A DNA stretch of 64,000 nt from Rhizobium sp. WSM4643 (GCF_025152745.1 NZ_CP104040.1:186001-250000), one strand, 5' to 3'. Counted from the first letter of the stretch, positions 40,318 through 49,865 are shown. Translations and numbers: made by a program. Notes: generated by a model from the letters alone, not told the origin.

Positions 40318-43300
40318 TCAGATCGCCTTGCTGCCCTGCTTGTTGCGTTCGAGCAGCGCCTTCACCGTCGCGTCGGTCACCTTGCCGTCCGGCTCCTGCC
40401 CGACGGACTTCTGGAAGTTTTTGATCGCGGTCACGGTCTTCGCACCCATTTCGCCGTCCGGAACTCCGGCGTCGAAGCCGTTATTGTTGAGGATCGCCTG
40501 GATGTTGCGGACTGCCTTCTTCATGTCGACGGTCGCCGTCTTCGCGCCAGTGCCGGCCCATTCGTCGGGAATGTCGATGGCGTTCGTACGGTGGTCGACC
40601 GGCTCCGGCTTCCAGAGATCGGCCTTGGCGCGCGCCCGTTCGAGCTGGTCGGGCTTCATGGCTTTGGCCACTTCGTCGCGCTTCTGCGCCGCATCCTTGT
40701 CGCCGGCCTTGGCGGCGATCGCAAACCATTTGTAGGACTCTTCGAGATCAGCCGGAACCCCGTTGCCCCTAGCGCAGAGGATCGCCAGGTTGAACTGGCT
40801 GTCGGTGATGCCGAGGTTCGCTGCCTTGGTGAACCAGGAAGCGGCGGTTGTATAATCCTGCTGGCCCAGCGCGCCGGAGGAGTAGAGGACGGCGAGATTG
40901 TGCATGGCGCTGGCATTGCCCTGGTTTGCCGCCTGCTCGTAGAAGCCCTTCGCCTTGGCGATGTCGCGTTCGACGCCGTTGCCCTTCTCGTACATGCTGC
41001 CGAGCCGGTATTGCGCAGGCGCAAAGCCCTTGTCGGCCGCAAGCTGGTACCAGTTCGCCGCCTGCTTCTGATCGGCTGTCATGCCGTTGCGGCCGTCGGA
41101 ATAACGCGCGCCGATCTCGAACAGCGCCAGCGCATCGCCGCCGCTCGCCGCATCGGCAAGCGATTTCGGCTGGACGGTGTCGGGAATGGTAATAGTCGCC
41201 TGCGGCGCGGGTGCGGGAACGAAGCTCGATGTCTCCTGTGCCGCGCCGGACGGACCGGGAGCGGCAAGCATCGCCGCCCCTTCGCCGTCAAGCGGCGTCA
41301 TATCGGTCAGATGGTCGCCGCCGACCGGCGGGGTTGCCTCCGGCTGCGCCGGTTCGGCGACGGGCGGTACAGTTGCTGCCGGAGCGGTCGTTTCGAGAGC
41401 GGCGGCATCCGGCTGGGCAGGTGTCGCTTCGGGCAAGGCCGGCGCCGGGTTTTCCGCAGCACCCGTCAGCGCCGAGAATTCCGCTGGCGGCTGCGGCGCG
41501 CGCTCGCCGCTCGTCAGCGTTCGGGCAAGCGGAAAGGCCATGATGGCGAGCAGCACGGCGCCGACCGCCAGCAAGATCGGCCGCCGGTAGCGCGAAAAGG
41601 CACTGGTCTTACCCGTTTTGTCAGAAGCCTTGCCGGCTTTGTCGGCAGTCGCGCCCTTCTTCTCGGCCTTGACGGCCGCCTGCTTCGGATTGGCGTCCAC
41701 TTCCATCGCGGCCGCCTGCGCCGCCCGGCGCGCAGCAGCAATATAATCGGCGCGATCGGTTTCGCCGGCAGGTTTGCCGCGCGCCGCGCTCTGGCTGGCG
41801 CGAACCCGTTCAAGAATCTTCTTCACGTCAGGTGCGCCCGAGCCCGGCTCGAGCAGTTCGTTTGCCGCATCCGTCGGCACCACGTCGGTGGGATCGATCG
41901 ACGGCGCGGGATCGATCATCGGACGTTCGGTCGCCCGGCTCTCGGCTTTCTTGCCGGGCAGCAGCCGCTTGCCGAGACTGGCGAGCAGGCTGGCCTTCGC
42001 CGGGGTCTGTGTCCGTGTCGCTGTCGCAACCTCCGCGGTCCGGCTCGCGGCTTCGATGGCGATCGCGCTCGTTCCGCTCATGGCGGCGGCTTGTGCCGGG
42101 GCGGCAGCTTCGGCTGCGACCTCGGCCGTGCGGATAACAGGGGAAGCCGTCGCTGTCGGGGCAGCGGCCGGCATCCTGTTCATCTCGGCTTCGGCCACCA
42201 TCAGCGCATAGGGATCGACATCGAAATCGACGTCGGCAACCGGCATCTGGGCGAGCGGCCGGCCGCGATCCTCCATGCCGTCGAGGCGGTCGGCGATATG
42301 CACCAGCGTCTCGTGCAGCGCCTGGAAAGTCTTGTGCGTGCGTTCCTCGCTGTCACGGCTGAGATCCTCGAGGTGGCGCAGATCCTCGGCCAGCGCCGTC
42401 AGCGCTGACATGTCGGCGGCGGGCATGACACCCTGCGGGCCGCCATGACGCGAATAGGCTTCGACGACAGCCTCTGCCGCCTGGCGTGCGGCCTCGATGA
42501 TATATTCGTCGCTTGTCGCCATATAGTCTTCGATCGCGCCCATGCGCCGGTCGAATTCCGGGGGTATCGCAGCGCTCTCGCGCGGCGCGCTCATCAGCGC
42601 CGAAAGATTGGCGATCTGGTCTTCAAGGTTCTTCAGCGCGCGCGCGTCGGTCGGCGCTGCCGATGTGCTTTCCTCCAGGCGGGCGGCAATGTCGCTCAGC
42701 CGTCCTTCGAGACGCAGGAAGGCGCTGTCGTCGGCTACAGCGGCGGGTGCCGGCGCCTGCTGATGATAGGCCATCTCGTCGATGCGCCGGGCGAGATGGT
42801 CGAGCCGCTGCGCCAGCACGTCGTTGACGGCGCCGTTCTCAAGCGCGTCGATCTTGCGGGAAATGTCGGAAAGCGTGCCGGTGAGGTCGGGCTGCGGTGC
42901 CGTCTCCTGCGTGCGCTCCAGCAGATAGGAAAGATGTTCCAGCCGTTCGTCGAGCCGCGACGTCGCTTCCGCCTTCGTCATCTCCTCGACGCGTCCCGTC
43001 AGCGCCTCAAGCCGCATCGCCAGCTCATCGGCCGGGTTCACGCGGCTGGCCGCATCATGGCTCATCAGTTCGATCTGATCGGCCAGCGCCTCCAGCCGGT
43101 TTTCCAGCCGCTGCATCAGGCCCGGATCATTCGTGGTGGCCGTGCGCCCGCTTGCCGCGATCGCCCGGCTGATCTCGTCGAGCCGCATGTCCATGGCGGC
43201 GAACTGTTCGGACATTACCCGGTCGTGCGGCTGGATCATGTTGCCGAAATGCTCCATCGCCGTGGCGATCGAGATGAGCTTGTCTTCCAGCGCCCGAACC

Positions 43301-44094
43301 GCGGGGCTTTCGCCCATGCCGCCGATATGGCGCTTGATGTCGTCGAGCCGATAGGCAAGCGAAACGAGCTCTTCCTGCAGCCCTTCGGTATCGAGCGCCG
43401 CAAGCCGGTTTTCGAAACCGTCCCAGCGGTTTTCCATATGGCGCAGCGAATCCTCGCGCGCCAGCCCGTCCATCAGCGAGCGCAGCTCTTCAAAATCCTC
43501 GCGAAGGCCTGTGGCCTCCGGCGCGGCGGAGCGGCCGGTAAGCTGCGTGATGCTCTGGGCAAGGCGGCCCATGTCGGCGCGCATGTCGTCGGCGAAACGG
43601 CCGTCGCCGGCATTTGTCTTGATGTCGCGCAGCTCGGCGCGCAGCGCGTTCATCTCACGGGTGACGCCCTCGGAAATGTCGCGCTTCAGGTCCTGCCGCA
43701 GGTTGACGAGGGCCTGGGCAATCTCCGTCATCGTATCGTCGCCGGCGCGCAAGGCCGGCGCCGGCGCTGGAGCGGCGGCGCGCGGCACAGGTTCGCGAAG
43801 CTGCGGGGCCTGTTGGCGTGCGTAGGGCCGTTCGCGGCTGGCTTCGAGCGCGCGCTGGCGTTGACGGATTTCGGCGAGCGGATCGGGCCGCGGCTCGGGT
43901 GGGGCCTTTGCGGGCCGGGGAGCATGGGAGCCGGCATAAGGATCGCGCTCGGCCGGTGCCGTGCGTGGCCGCTGTTCGCGCCCGCTGCCCATCAGCCCTT
44001 CGATGCGCGCCTCCAGCCCTTCGATCGTGCGGTTCAGCGCATCGAGCGAGGTCCTGTCGGACTGTCGGGAAGGATTTGATCGCGATCCGTTCAT
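40318..44094 (-). CDS. podJ: PodJ-like polar localization factor with Sel1 repeats and peptidoglycan-binding domain
   Basis: 1258 residues. Residues 1 to ~650 are acidic coiled coil with many Leu/Arg/Glu heptads (LNRTIEGLEARIEGL onward), followed by an Ala/Pro-rich region. A single span (ILLAVGAVLLAIMAFPLA) near 870 precedes a Pro-rich periplasmic stretch, four Sel1 repeats around 985-1150 (LGSMYEKGNGVERDIAKAKGFYEQAA and relatives), and a C-terminal PG_binding_1 domain (NNGFDAGVPDGEMGAKTVTAIKNFQ). The order equals that of Caulobacter/Agrobacterium PodJ, which organises the pole and division-plane-to-pole maturation. Monocistronic. Confidence 0.85.
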   Translation of the reverse strand: MNGSRSNPSRQSDRTSLDALNRTIEGLEARIEGLMGSGREQRPRTAPAERDPYAGSHAPRPAKAPPEPRPDPLAEIRQRQRALEASRERPYARQQAPQLREPVPRAAAPAPAPALRAGDDTMTEIAQALVNLRQDLKRDISEGVTREMNALRAELRDIKTNAGDGRFADDMRADMGRLAQSITQLTGRSAAPEATGLREDFEELRSLMDGLAREDSLRHMENRWDGFENRLAALDTEGLQEELVSLAYRLDDIKRHIGGMGESPAVRALEDKLISIATAMEHFGNMIQPHDRVMSEQFAAMDMRLDEISRAIAASGRTATTNDPGLMQRLENRLEALADQIELMSHDAASRVNPADELAMRLEALTGRVEEMTKAEATSRLDERLEHLSYLLERTQETAPQPDLTGTLSDISRKIDALENGAVNDVLAQRLDHLARRIDEMAYHQQAPAPAAVADDSAFLRLEGRLSDIAARLEESTSAAPTDARALKNLEDQIANLSALMSAPRESAAIPPEFDRRMGAIEDYMATSDEYIIEAARQAAEAVVEAYSRHGGPQGVMPAADMSALTALAEDLRHLEDLSRDSEERTHKTFQALHETLVHIADRLDGMEDRGRPLAQMPVADVDFDVDPYALMVAEAEMNRMPAAAPTATASPVIRTAEVAAEAAAPAQAAAMSGTSAIAIEAASRTAEVATATRTQTPAKASLLASLGKRLLPGKKAESRATERPMIDPAPSIDPTDVVPTDAANELLEPGSGAPDVKKILERVRASQSAARGKPAGETDRADYIAAARRAAQAAAMEVDANPKQAAVKAEKKGATADKAGKASDKTGKTSAFSRYRRPILLAVGAVLLAIMAFPLARTLTSGERAPQPPAEFSALTGAAENPAPALPEATPAQPDAAALETTAPAATVPPVAEPAQPEATPPVGGDHLTDMTPLDGEGAAMLAAPGPSGAAQETSSFVPAPAPQATITIPDTVQPKSLADAASGGDALALFEIGARYSDGRNGMTADQKQAANWYQLAADKGFAPAQYRLGSMYEKGNGVERDIAKAKGFYEQAANQGNASAMHNLAVLYSSGALGQQDYTTAASWFTKAANLGITDSQFNLAILCARGNGVPADLEESYKWFAIAAKAGDKDAAQKRDEVAKAMKPDQLERARAKADLWKPEPVDHRTNAIDIPDEWAGTGAKTATVDMKKAVRNIQAILNNNGFDAGVPDGEMGAKTVTAIKNFQKSVGQEPDGKVTDATVKALLERNKQGSKAI

Positions 44095-44423
44095 GTTCTT
44101 GCTCGCTTCGACTGCTCGACCCCTCGTCAGAGCTCGATCTTTGGCTTTTCCGTCTGCTGCCCGCCTCTTTACGCGGACCAGAGCACACCATTCATAAGAC
44201 GATAGTCAATTAGACTTTCCTCAAGCTGAACGATGTAGCGGCATCCTAAGGGAACGCGAGACTGGGGAAAGGAATGCGGATCGCTACTGCTCAATCCGCA
44301 CCTTTCACGAAACGTGGTAAACAAGCCGTTAATGCCGATGGGAATTTTTTAACGTTTGTGTTCAAAACGCCGTTCTTGGCGGCAATTGCCCCCGAACGCG
44401 TCACATCGAATGGCCACGCGCGC
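44095..44423. other. Upstream region of the podJ-like gene
   Basis: 329 bases without a supported gene. AT-rich centre near 44310-44360 (candidate promoter area). An imperfect CtrA-like half-site pair is at 44318-44332 (TAAA, seven bases, TTAA), and a short hairpin GCCG-TTCTT-GGCG near 44369 could end the VOC transcript region. All weak. Confidence 0.35.
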
Positions 44424-44789
44424 TCAGGCGGGCCGGGGATATTGCAGTTCGATTTTCACGCCTTCGGGTCCGTAGACGAAGACCTGACCGAGTTCTGTGT
44501 CGGGAATATCGTAATATTCGTAGCGATAGCCGGTCGCCTTGATGCGCTCCAGTGCCGGCCCGAATTCGTAGAGGCTGAAGGCGACATGGTTGAAGATGCC
44601 GGGCGGAAAATCGGTGCTGCCCGATGTCAGGCTGAGATGGATGACCGGGCGTTCGTCCAGATAGAGCCAGTGGCCGGGCGAGGCAAAGGGTGGCCGATAG
44701 CCCTCGCTAACGCCGAGCACGGTCTCCAGGAAGCCGATCATCCCCGGCGCATCGCGGGTCTCGATGGTGACATGGTCCAGACGCGGCAT
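44424..44789 (-). CDS. Glyoxalase/VOC superfamily protein
   Basis: 121 residues: PRLDHVTIETRDAPGMIGFLETVLGVSEGYRPPF (first VOC module with His6), HWLYLDERPVIHLSLT, IFNHVAFSLYEFGPALERIKATGYRYEYYDI and VFVYGPEGVKIELQYP with a final Glu ligand. The two-His/Glu pattern fits a metal-dependent VOC enzyme such as a dioxygenase or lactoylglutathione-lyase relative; substrate unknown. Transcribed with, but 88 bases after, the SDR gene. Confidence 0.8.
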   Translation of the reverse strand: MPRLDHVTIETRDAPGMIGFLETVLGVSEGYRPPFASPGHWLYLDERPVIHLSLTSGSTDFPPGIFNHVAFSLYEFGPALERIKATGYRYEYYDIPDTELGQVFVYGPEGVKIELQYPRPA

Positions 44790-44877
44790 TGGTGTCCTCC
44801 CGGCCAGCTCCGACGACGACGAAACATAGTCTGTTTGACGCCGCCGCGAAAGTTGCCTTGTCGGCTATAGCAGGGTC

Positions 44878-45579
44878 TCAGAAGCTCTCCGTCCAGGGCC
44901 GGACTTCCACCTCCAGCGACCATGCGCTGCGGTGCTGGCGAAGCACGTCGATATAGGTCTGGGCGATCGCATCCGGCGAGAGCGTGCCATCCGGCTTCTC
45001 CACCCGGTCCGGCCGGGTCTGCGACCGCACCGCGCCGTCGATGACGAAATGGGCGACATGAATGCCCATCGGCCCGAGTTCGCGGGCAGCACTCTGGGCA
45101 AGGCCACGCAGCGCGAACTTGCCCATCGCGAAGGGTGCCGATTGCGCAAAGCCCTTCACGCTTGCCGACGCGCCCGTGATGAGGATGGCGCCGCGGCCGC
45201 GCGGGATCATCCGCCGCGCCGCCTGCTGCACCACAAGGAAACCGCCGAAAGCGGTGGTCGCAATCGCCTTCTCGACATCGGCGGGATCGAGTTCGGCAAG
45301 CGGGCCGCGCTGACGGGCGCTGGCATTGAAGATCACCACGTCAGGCCCGCCGATCGCAGCGGCAGCCGCTTCGAAGAGTGCTGCGACGCTCGCCGGTTGC
45401 GAGACATCGGTTGTAAAGGCGCTGGCGCCGGTCTCCTCGATCAGCCCCTGCAGTTTCTCGATATTGCGGGCGGCAAGCCCGACCTTGACGCCCTGCGCCG
45501 ACAATTGCCGGGCAAGCGATGCGCTGATGCCGGAGCCCGCGCCGACGATCAGTGCGCTCTCATAGGGAAAGTCGGTCAT
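44878..45579 (-). CDS. Short-chain dehydrogenase/reductase-like protein lacking the catalytic Tyr
   Basis: 233 residues from ATG 45579, with GAGGA upstream. Rossmann start ALIVGAGSGISASLARQLSAQG (variant of TGxxxGIG), FNASAR in place of NNAG, LITGASAS with candidate Ser138. The usual YxxxK becomes F150-AMG-K154, so the general acid/base Tyr is missing. It may bind NAD(P)H without classical catalysis or use another residue. Operon-like neighbours: VOC protein downstream, DNA glycosylase upstream, same strand. Confidence 0.8.
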   Translation of the reverse strand: MTDFPYESALIVGAGSGISASLARQLSAQGVKVGLAARNIEKLQGLIEETGASAFTTDVSQPASVAALFEAAAAAIGGPDVVIFNASARQRGPLAELDPADVEKAIATTAFGGFLVVQQAARRMIPRGRGAILITGASASVKGFAQSAPFAMGKFALRGLAQSAARELGPMGIHVAHFVIDGAVRSQTRPDRVEKPDGTLSPDAIAQTYIDVLRQHRSAWSLEVEVRPWTESF

Positions 45580-45652
45580 AATGTCTTCCTCGATGGATCG
45601 TGGCAAAGACGTAGGAAGTCCGAACGGCCGGCGCCACCACGCGACCGGAATT

Positions 45653-46336
45653 TCAGTGCGCTGAATCGATCGAATAGGCGCTGATGCGCGAGAGATGGAT
45701 GAAGGAAAGGCCCGTTTCCTCCGCCCAGTCATTGAAGGCCTGCTGGATCAACTGCTGGTCCTTCTTGGTCGTGCCGGAGGAGGAGAGCGGTACGCCGGCC
45801 GATCGGAGGCAGGCGAGCACGTCGATCGTGGCGATGAAGCTGTCGCGGCCGATGCCGCGCAGGAAATATTGTCCGGTCATGCCGCCGAGCCGGTTGCCGC
45901 GTTTGCTCAGCAGGTCGAGAAGGCCGATCTGGTCATCCCCAGGCCAGTCGGCGAAGAAGACGCCGGCGCTGCCATATTCCTTTGCCAATTCCCTGATGAA
46001 GGCGGCATTGGCCCGAACCGACATGATCTTGGCGCCGTTGCGGATGATCCGCTCATCCGAGGTGAGGGCATGCCAATAGTCGTCGGGCGTGATATTCAGC
46101 ATCGCCGGATCAAAACCGGAAAACGCTGCCTCGAAACCTGGCCACTTGCTGTCGATCACCTTCTGGACGAAACCGCTGTAGAAGATGCGCCGGGTCATGT
46201 CTGCCAGGATGCGATCGTCGGGCATGGCGCGCAGCCGCTCGTGATCCGGTCGGTGATTCTCCAGCAAGGCCTGCAACGCGGCGGCCCCGCCCTTTCGCTC
46301 CTCCGCACGCTGCCTTATCGCCTCGAAACTGATCAT
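45653..46336 (-). CDS. 3-methyladenine DNA glycosylase I-type protein
   Basis: 227 residues from ATG 46336 (GGAGGGCC upstream); the frame up to 47122 overlaps other genes and is rejected. Helix-hairpin-helix glycosylase-like sequence: MTRRIFYSGFVQKVIDSKWPGFEAAFSGFDPAML, NGAKIMSVRANAAFIRELAKEYG, LSKRGNRLGGMTGQYFLRGIGRDSFIATIDV (HhH-like loop with a following Asp). It resembles the COG2818 (Tag) branch that removes 3-methyladenine. The zinc-binding Cys/His set of E. coli Tag is not seen, so this is a divergent member. Confidence 0.7.
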   Translation of the reverse strand: MISFEAIRQRAEERKGGAAALQALLENHRPDHERLRAMPDDRILADMTRRIFYSGFVQKVIDSKWPGFEAAFSGFDPAMLNITPDDYWHALTSDERIIRNGAKIMSVRANAAFIRELAKEYGSAGVFFADWPGDDQIGLLDLLSKRGNRLGGMTGQYFLRGIGRDSFIATIDVLACLRSAGVPLSSSGTTKKDQQLIQQAFNDWAEETGLSFIHLSRISAYSIDSAH

Positions 46337-46529
46337 GCGGCCCTCCTGAAACATTTCCCGATTGCGGCTTGAACGACGCTTCCGTTTATACGCCGTTCTG
46401 CGATGGACAAGGAAGATGAGATGGCGTCTGTTCCTTCCCACGCGTGATGCATTACGCGTCGCACTTTCATCGCCCAACGGATTCGCGCGTTCGAATTTTT
46501 TCATGAAAAGACGGCCAAGGTTGCAAAAT

Positions 46530-46551
46530 TTGACGTTTACGCAAACGTCAA
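46530..46551. promoter_or_regulatory. Palindromic operator ahead of the beta-oxidation operon
   Basis: TTGACGTTT (46530-46538) faces AAACGTCAA (46543-46551) around ACGC, and an AT-rich candidate -10 (ATATTTTGTAAG) follows. It lies 65 bases before the acyl-CoA dehydrogenase start. The half-site resembles the TTTACGT-type sites of MerR-like acyl-CoA catabolism regulators (LiuR class), but the regulator is not in the window. Confidence 0.65.
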
Positions 46552-46615
46552 TATTTTGTAAGACAGTGCCCGAGCCTGGAGCAATCCGGTCAGTCGAATG
46601 GGAGGAATTTGAGAG

Positions 46616-48412
46616 ATGCCAGTCTACAAGGCCCCGGTGAACGATACGCTCTTCGTCCTGAACGACGTGCTGGGTCTCGAACGCTACAACAATCTGCCGG
46701 GTTTTGCCGACGCGACCCCCGATATGATCGAAGCGATCCTCGGCGAGGCCGGAAGGGTTGCCGAGGAAGCTCTCTTTCCACTGAATTATTCCGGCGACCA
46801 GGAAGGCTGCACGCGCCACGACGATGCCAGCGTCTCGACGCCGAAGGGTTTCAAGGAAGCCTATAAAGCCTATCGCGAAGGCGGCTGGATCGGCCTTGCG
46901 GTGCCGGAGGAATTCGGCGGCCAGGGGCTTCCCTATACGCTGCATACCGCCGTCGGCGAATATACCTCGGCCGCCAACATGTCGCTGATGATGTATCCAG
47001 GCCTGACGCAGGGCGCGATCGCGGCACTCCTCGTCCACGGTTCCGACGAACAGAAGGCCACCTATCTGCCGAAGATGGTGGACGGTACCTGGTCCGGCAC
47101 CATGAACCTGACCGAGCCGCATTGCGGCACCGATCTCGGCATGCTGCGCACCAAGGCGGTGCCGCAGGCTGACGGCAGCTACAAAATATCAGGCCAGAAG
47201 ATCTTCATCTCCGCCGGCGAGCACGACCTGACCGACAATATCATCCATCTGGTGCTGGCCCGCATCGAGGGTGCGCCCGAGGGCACCAAGGGCATCTCGC
47301 TCTTCATCGTCCCGAAATTCCTCGTCGGCAAGGACGGCGCACCGGGCACCCGCAACGCCGTCTCCTGCGGTGCCATCGAGCACAAGATGGGCATCCACGC
47401 CAACGCCACCTGCGTCATGAATTACGACGAGGCGACGGGCTTCCTGATCGGCGCCGAAAACCGCGGCCTCAACGCCATGTTCGTGATGATGAACGAGGCC
47501 CGCCTCATGGTCGGCCTGCAGGGCATCGCCATTTCCGAGATCGCCTATCAGAACGCCGCCAGCTATGCCCGCGACCGCATCCAGGGCCGTTCGCTGTCCG
47601 GCCCCAAGGCGCCGGACAAGAAGGCCGATCCGATCATCGTCCATCCGGATATTCGCCGGACCCTAATGACCATCCGCGCCTTCAACGAGGGCGGCCGCGC
47701 CTTCCTGCTGTGGACCGCGCTGAAGTCCGATATCGCCCACCGCGCTAGCGACGAGAAGGAGCGCCAGACGGCCGACGATATTCTTGGCCTCGTCACCCCG
47801 ATCCTCAAGGGCGTGATGACCGACAAGGGCTTCGATCATGCCGTCATGGCCCAGCAAGTCCTCGGCGGCCACGGCTATATCGAAGAGCACGGCATGAGCC
47901 AGTATGTGCGCGATGCCCGCATCGCCATGATCTATGAAGGCGCCAACGGCATTCAGGCGCTCGATCTCGTCGGCCGCAAGCTGGCGCTCAACGGCGGCCG
48001 CGCCGCCATGGCCCTCTTCAAGGAGATCGGCGATTTCTGCGAGGAGAACCGCGAGAACGAAAAGCTCTCCTTCTTCACCAAGCATCTGAAGAAGGGCTTG
48101 AACGACGTCCAGGGCGCGACCATGTGGTTCATGCAGAATGCCATGGCCAAGCCCGACAATGCCGGGGCCGGCTCGACCGATTATATGCACCTCTTCGGCC
48201 TCGTCATTCTCGGCTATATGTGGGCGAAGATGGCCAAAGCCGCCGAGGATGGGCTTGCATCCGGCGATGCCGCCCGCGAGGATTACCTGAAGAACAAGCT
48301 GGTCACCGCCCGCTTCTTCATGGAACGCCTGATGCCGGAAACCGCACTTCGCAAGGCCCGCATCGAAGTCGGCGCCGACACGATGATGGAACTGGCCGCC
48401 GAAGCGTTTTGA
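46616..48412 (+). CDS. Acyl-CoA dehydrogenase, long form (FadE/DmdC-like)
   Basis: 598 residues; ATG 46616 follows GGGAGG. FAD-dependent enzyme making the first double bond in beta-oxidation. Landmarks: VPEEFGGQGLPYTLHTAVGEY, MNLTEPHCGTDLGMLRTKA (FAD/substrate loop), KIFISAGEHD, QVLGGHGYIEEHGMSQYVRDARIAMIYEGANGIQALDLVGRKL (catalytic Glu expected in YEGANGIQ). The extra C-terminal helical domain of ~120 residues marks the DmdC/FadE branch, which includes 3-methylmercaptopropionyl-CoA dehydrogenase. First gene of a three-gene operon. Confidence 0.92.
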   Translation: MPVYKAPVNDTLFVLNDVLGLERYNNLPGFADATPDMIEAILGEAGRVAEEALFPLNYSGDQEGCTRHDDASVSTPKGFKEAYKAYREGGWIGLAVPEEFGGQGLPYTLHTAVGEYTSAANMSLMMYPGLTQGAIAALLVHGSDEQKATYLPKMVDGTWSGTMNLTEPHCGTDLGMLRTKAVPQADGSYKISGQKIFISAGEHDLTDNIIHLVLARIEGAPEGTKGISLFIVPKFLVGKDGAPGTRNAVSCGAIEHKMGIHANATCVMNYDEATGFLIGAENRGLNAMFVMMNEARLMVGLQGIAISEIAYQNAASYARDRIQGRSLSGPKAPDKKADPIIVHPDIRRTLMTIRAFNEGGRAFLLWTALKSDIAHRASDEKERQTADDILGLVTPILKGVMTDKGFDHAVMAQQVLGGHGYIEEHGMSQYVRDARIAMIYEGANGIQALDLVGRKLALNGGRAAMALFKEIGDFCEENRENEKLSFFTKHLKKGLNDVQGATMWFMQNAMAKPDNAGAGSTDYMHLFGLVILGYMWAKMAKAAEDGLASGDAAREDYLKNKLVTARFFMERLMPETALRKARIEVGADTMMELAAEAF

Positions 48413-48512
48413 GCCGGTTCTCCCTCCCCCTTGTGGGGAGGGCTGGGGAGGGGTCTTATCTCCTCCTTCCAAGATTTGAGGCAAGATAGATTGCCGTCAG
48501 GGAGATGAGACG
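48413..48512. repeat. Short palindromic repeat between acyl-CoA dehydrogenase and thiolase genes
   Basis: CTCCCTCCCCCTTGTGGGGAGGG (48421-48443), followed by CTGGGGAGGGGTCTT. A second copy lies at 49733-49830. It forms a G/C hairpin inside the operon, so it may adjust the ratio of upstream to downstream message rather than stop transcription. Confidence 0.6.
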
Positions 48513-49721
48513 ATGACCGAGGTTTTCATTTACGACCACGTGCGTACGCCGCGCGGCCGCGGCAAGAAGGACGGTGCCCTGCATGAGGTGCCTTCCGTCC
48601 GCCTCGCGGCAAAGAGCCTGGAGGCGATCCGCGACCGCAACGGGCTGGACACGAGCACGGTCGACGACATCATCATGGGCTGCGTCGATCCGGTCATGGA
48701 TGCCGGCGCCGTCATCCCCAAGGCCGCCGCCTTCGAAGCCGGTTACTCCACGAAGGCGCCCGGCATGCAGATCTCCCGCTTCTGCGCCTCCGGCCTCGAT
48801 GCCGTCAATTTCGGAGCCGGCAAGATCGCCCAAGGCGCCGACGACATCGTCATTGCGGGCGGCGTCGAAAGCATGTCGCGCGTCGGCCTCGGCATGTCCG
48901 GCGGCGCCTGGTTCATGGATCCGTCGGTAAATTTCCCGGCTTATTTCATGCCGCAGGGTGTCTCGGCCGATCTGATCGCCACAAAATACGGCTTCAGCAG
49001 AACCGATGTCGACGCTTATGCGGTCGAGAGCCAGAAGCGTGCCGCCCAAGCCTGGGAAAAGGGCTGGTTCGACAAGTCGGTCATCCCGGTCAAAGACCAG
49101 AACGGCCTGACGATCCTGGCAAAGGATGAACACATGCGTCCCGGCACCGACATGCAGGCGCTCGCCTCCCTCAATCCGTCCTTCCAGATGCCCGGCGAGA
49201 TGGGCGGCTTCGAGGCCGTTGGCATCCAGGCCCATCCTGAGATCGAGCGCATCAACTATGTCCACCATGCCGGCAACTCCTCCGGCATCGTCGATGGCGC
49301 CAGTGCCGTCTTGCTCGGCTCCAAGGCCGGCGGTCAGAGCATGGGCAAAAAGCCGCGCGCTCGCATCAAGGCCTTCGCCAATATCGGCTCCGATCCGGCC
49401 CTGATGCTGACCGGACCCGTAGATGTCACCGAGAAGCTGTTGAAACGATCGGGCATGAACCTTGCCGACATCGACCTCTTCGAACTCAACGAGGCCTTTG
49501 CTGCCGTGGTGCTGCGCTACATGCAGGCATTCGACATCGACCATGACAGGATCAACGTCAATGGCGGCGCTATCGCCATGGGCCATCCGCTCGGCGCCAC
49601 CGGCGCGATGATCCTCGGCACGGTGCTGGACGAACTTGAACGCCGCGATCTCAACACCGCGCTGGTGACGCTCTGCATCGGCGCCGGCATGGGTACGGCA
49701 ACGGTTATCGAAAGGGTCTGA
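48513..49721 (+). CDS. fadA: Acetyl-CoA C-acyltransferase (thiolase)
   Basis: 402 residues. Active-site Cys91 in ISRFCASGLDAVNFG, catalytic His in NGGAIAMGHPLGATGA, and second Cys in LCIGAGMGTATVIE; NEAFAAV marks the other conserved block. Performs the last, thiolytic step of beta-oxidation (degradative thiolase). Sits between the dehydrogenase and the hydratase/3-hydroxyacyl-CoA dehydrogenase, so the operon covers a full cycle. ATG 48513 follows GGGAGATGAG. Confidence 0.92.
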   Translation: MTEVFIYDHVRTPRGRGKKDGALHEVPSVRLAAKSLEAIRDRNGLDTSTVDDIIMGCVDPVMDAGAVIPKAAAFEAGYSTKAPGMQISRFCASGLDAVNFGAGKIAQGADDIVIAGGVESMSRVGLGMSGGAWFMDPSVNFPAYFMPQGVSADLIATKYGFSRTDVDAYAVESQKRAAQAWEKGWFDKSVIPVKDQNGLTILAKDEHMRPGTDMQALASLNPSFQMPGEMGGFEAVGIQAHPEIERINYVHHAGNSSGIVDGASAVLLGSKAGGQSMGKKPRARIKAFANIGSDPALMLTGPVDVTEKLLKRSGMNLADIDLFELNEAFAAVVLRYMQAFDIDHDRINVNGGAIAMGHPLGATGAMILGTVLDELERRDLNTALVTLCIGAGMGTATVIERV

Positions 49722-49865
49722 CGGGACCGAAACCCTCCCACTTGTGGGGAGGGTCGAGCAAAGCGAGGGGAGGGGTCTTCTCGCCAAGGAAAACCCCTCC
49801 CCAACCCCTCCCCACAAGGGGGAGGGGCTTCACCGCCAGAGAATTCAGGGAGAGGAATTCCCAAG
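49722..49865. repeat. Palindromic repeat between thiolase and FadJ-like genes
   Basis: CCCTCCCACTTGTGGGGAGGG (about 49736-49754) and, about 45 bases on, CCCCTCCCCAACCCCTCCCCACAAGGGGGAGGGG: two facing copies of the same family as 48421. The intervening spacer is GTCGAGCAAAGCGAGGGGAG. Intra-operon, non-coding. Confidence 0.6.

Noticed and set aside
40591..44079. Long plus-strand frames opposite the podJ-like gene
   Set aside because: They mirror the low-complexity coiled-coil codons of the minus-strand gene and have no family features.
44318..44332. CtrA-type site (TAAA, seven bases, TTAA) upstream of podJ
   Set aside because: One half-site mismatches the TTAA-N7-TTAA consensus, and AT-rich stretches produce such matches by chance.
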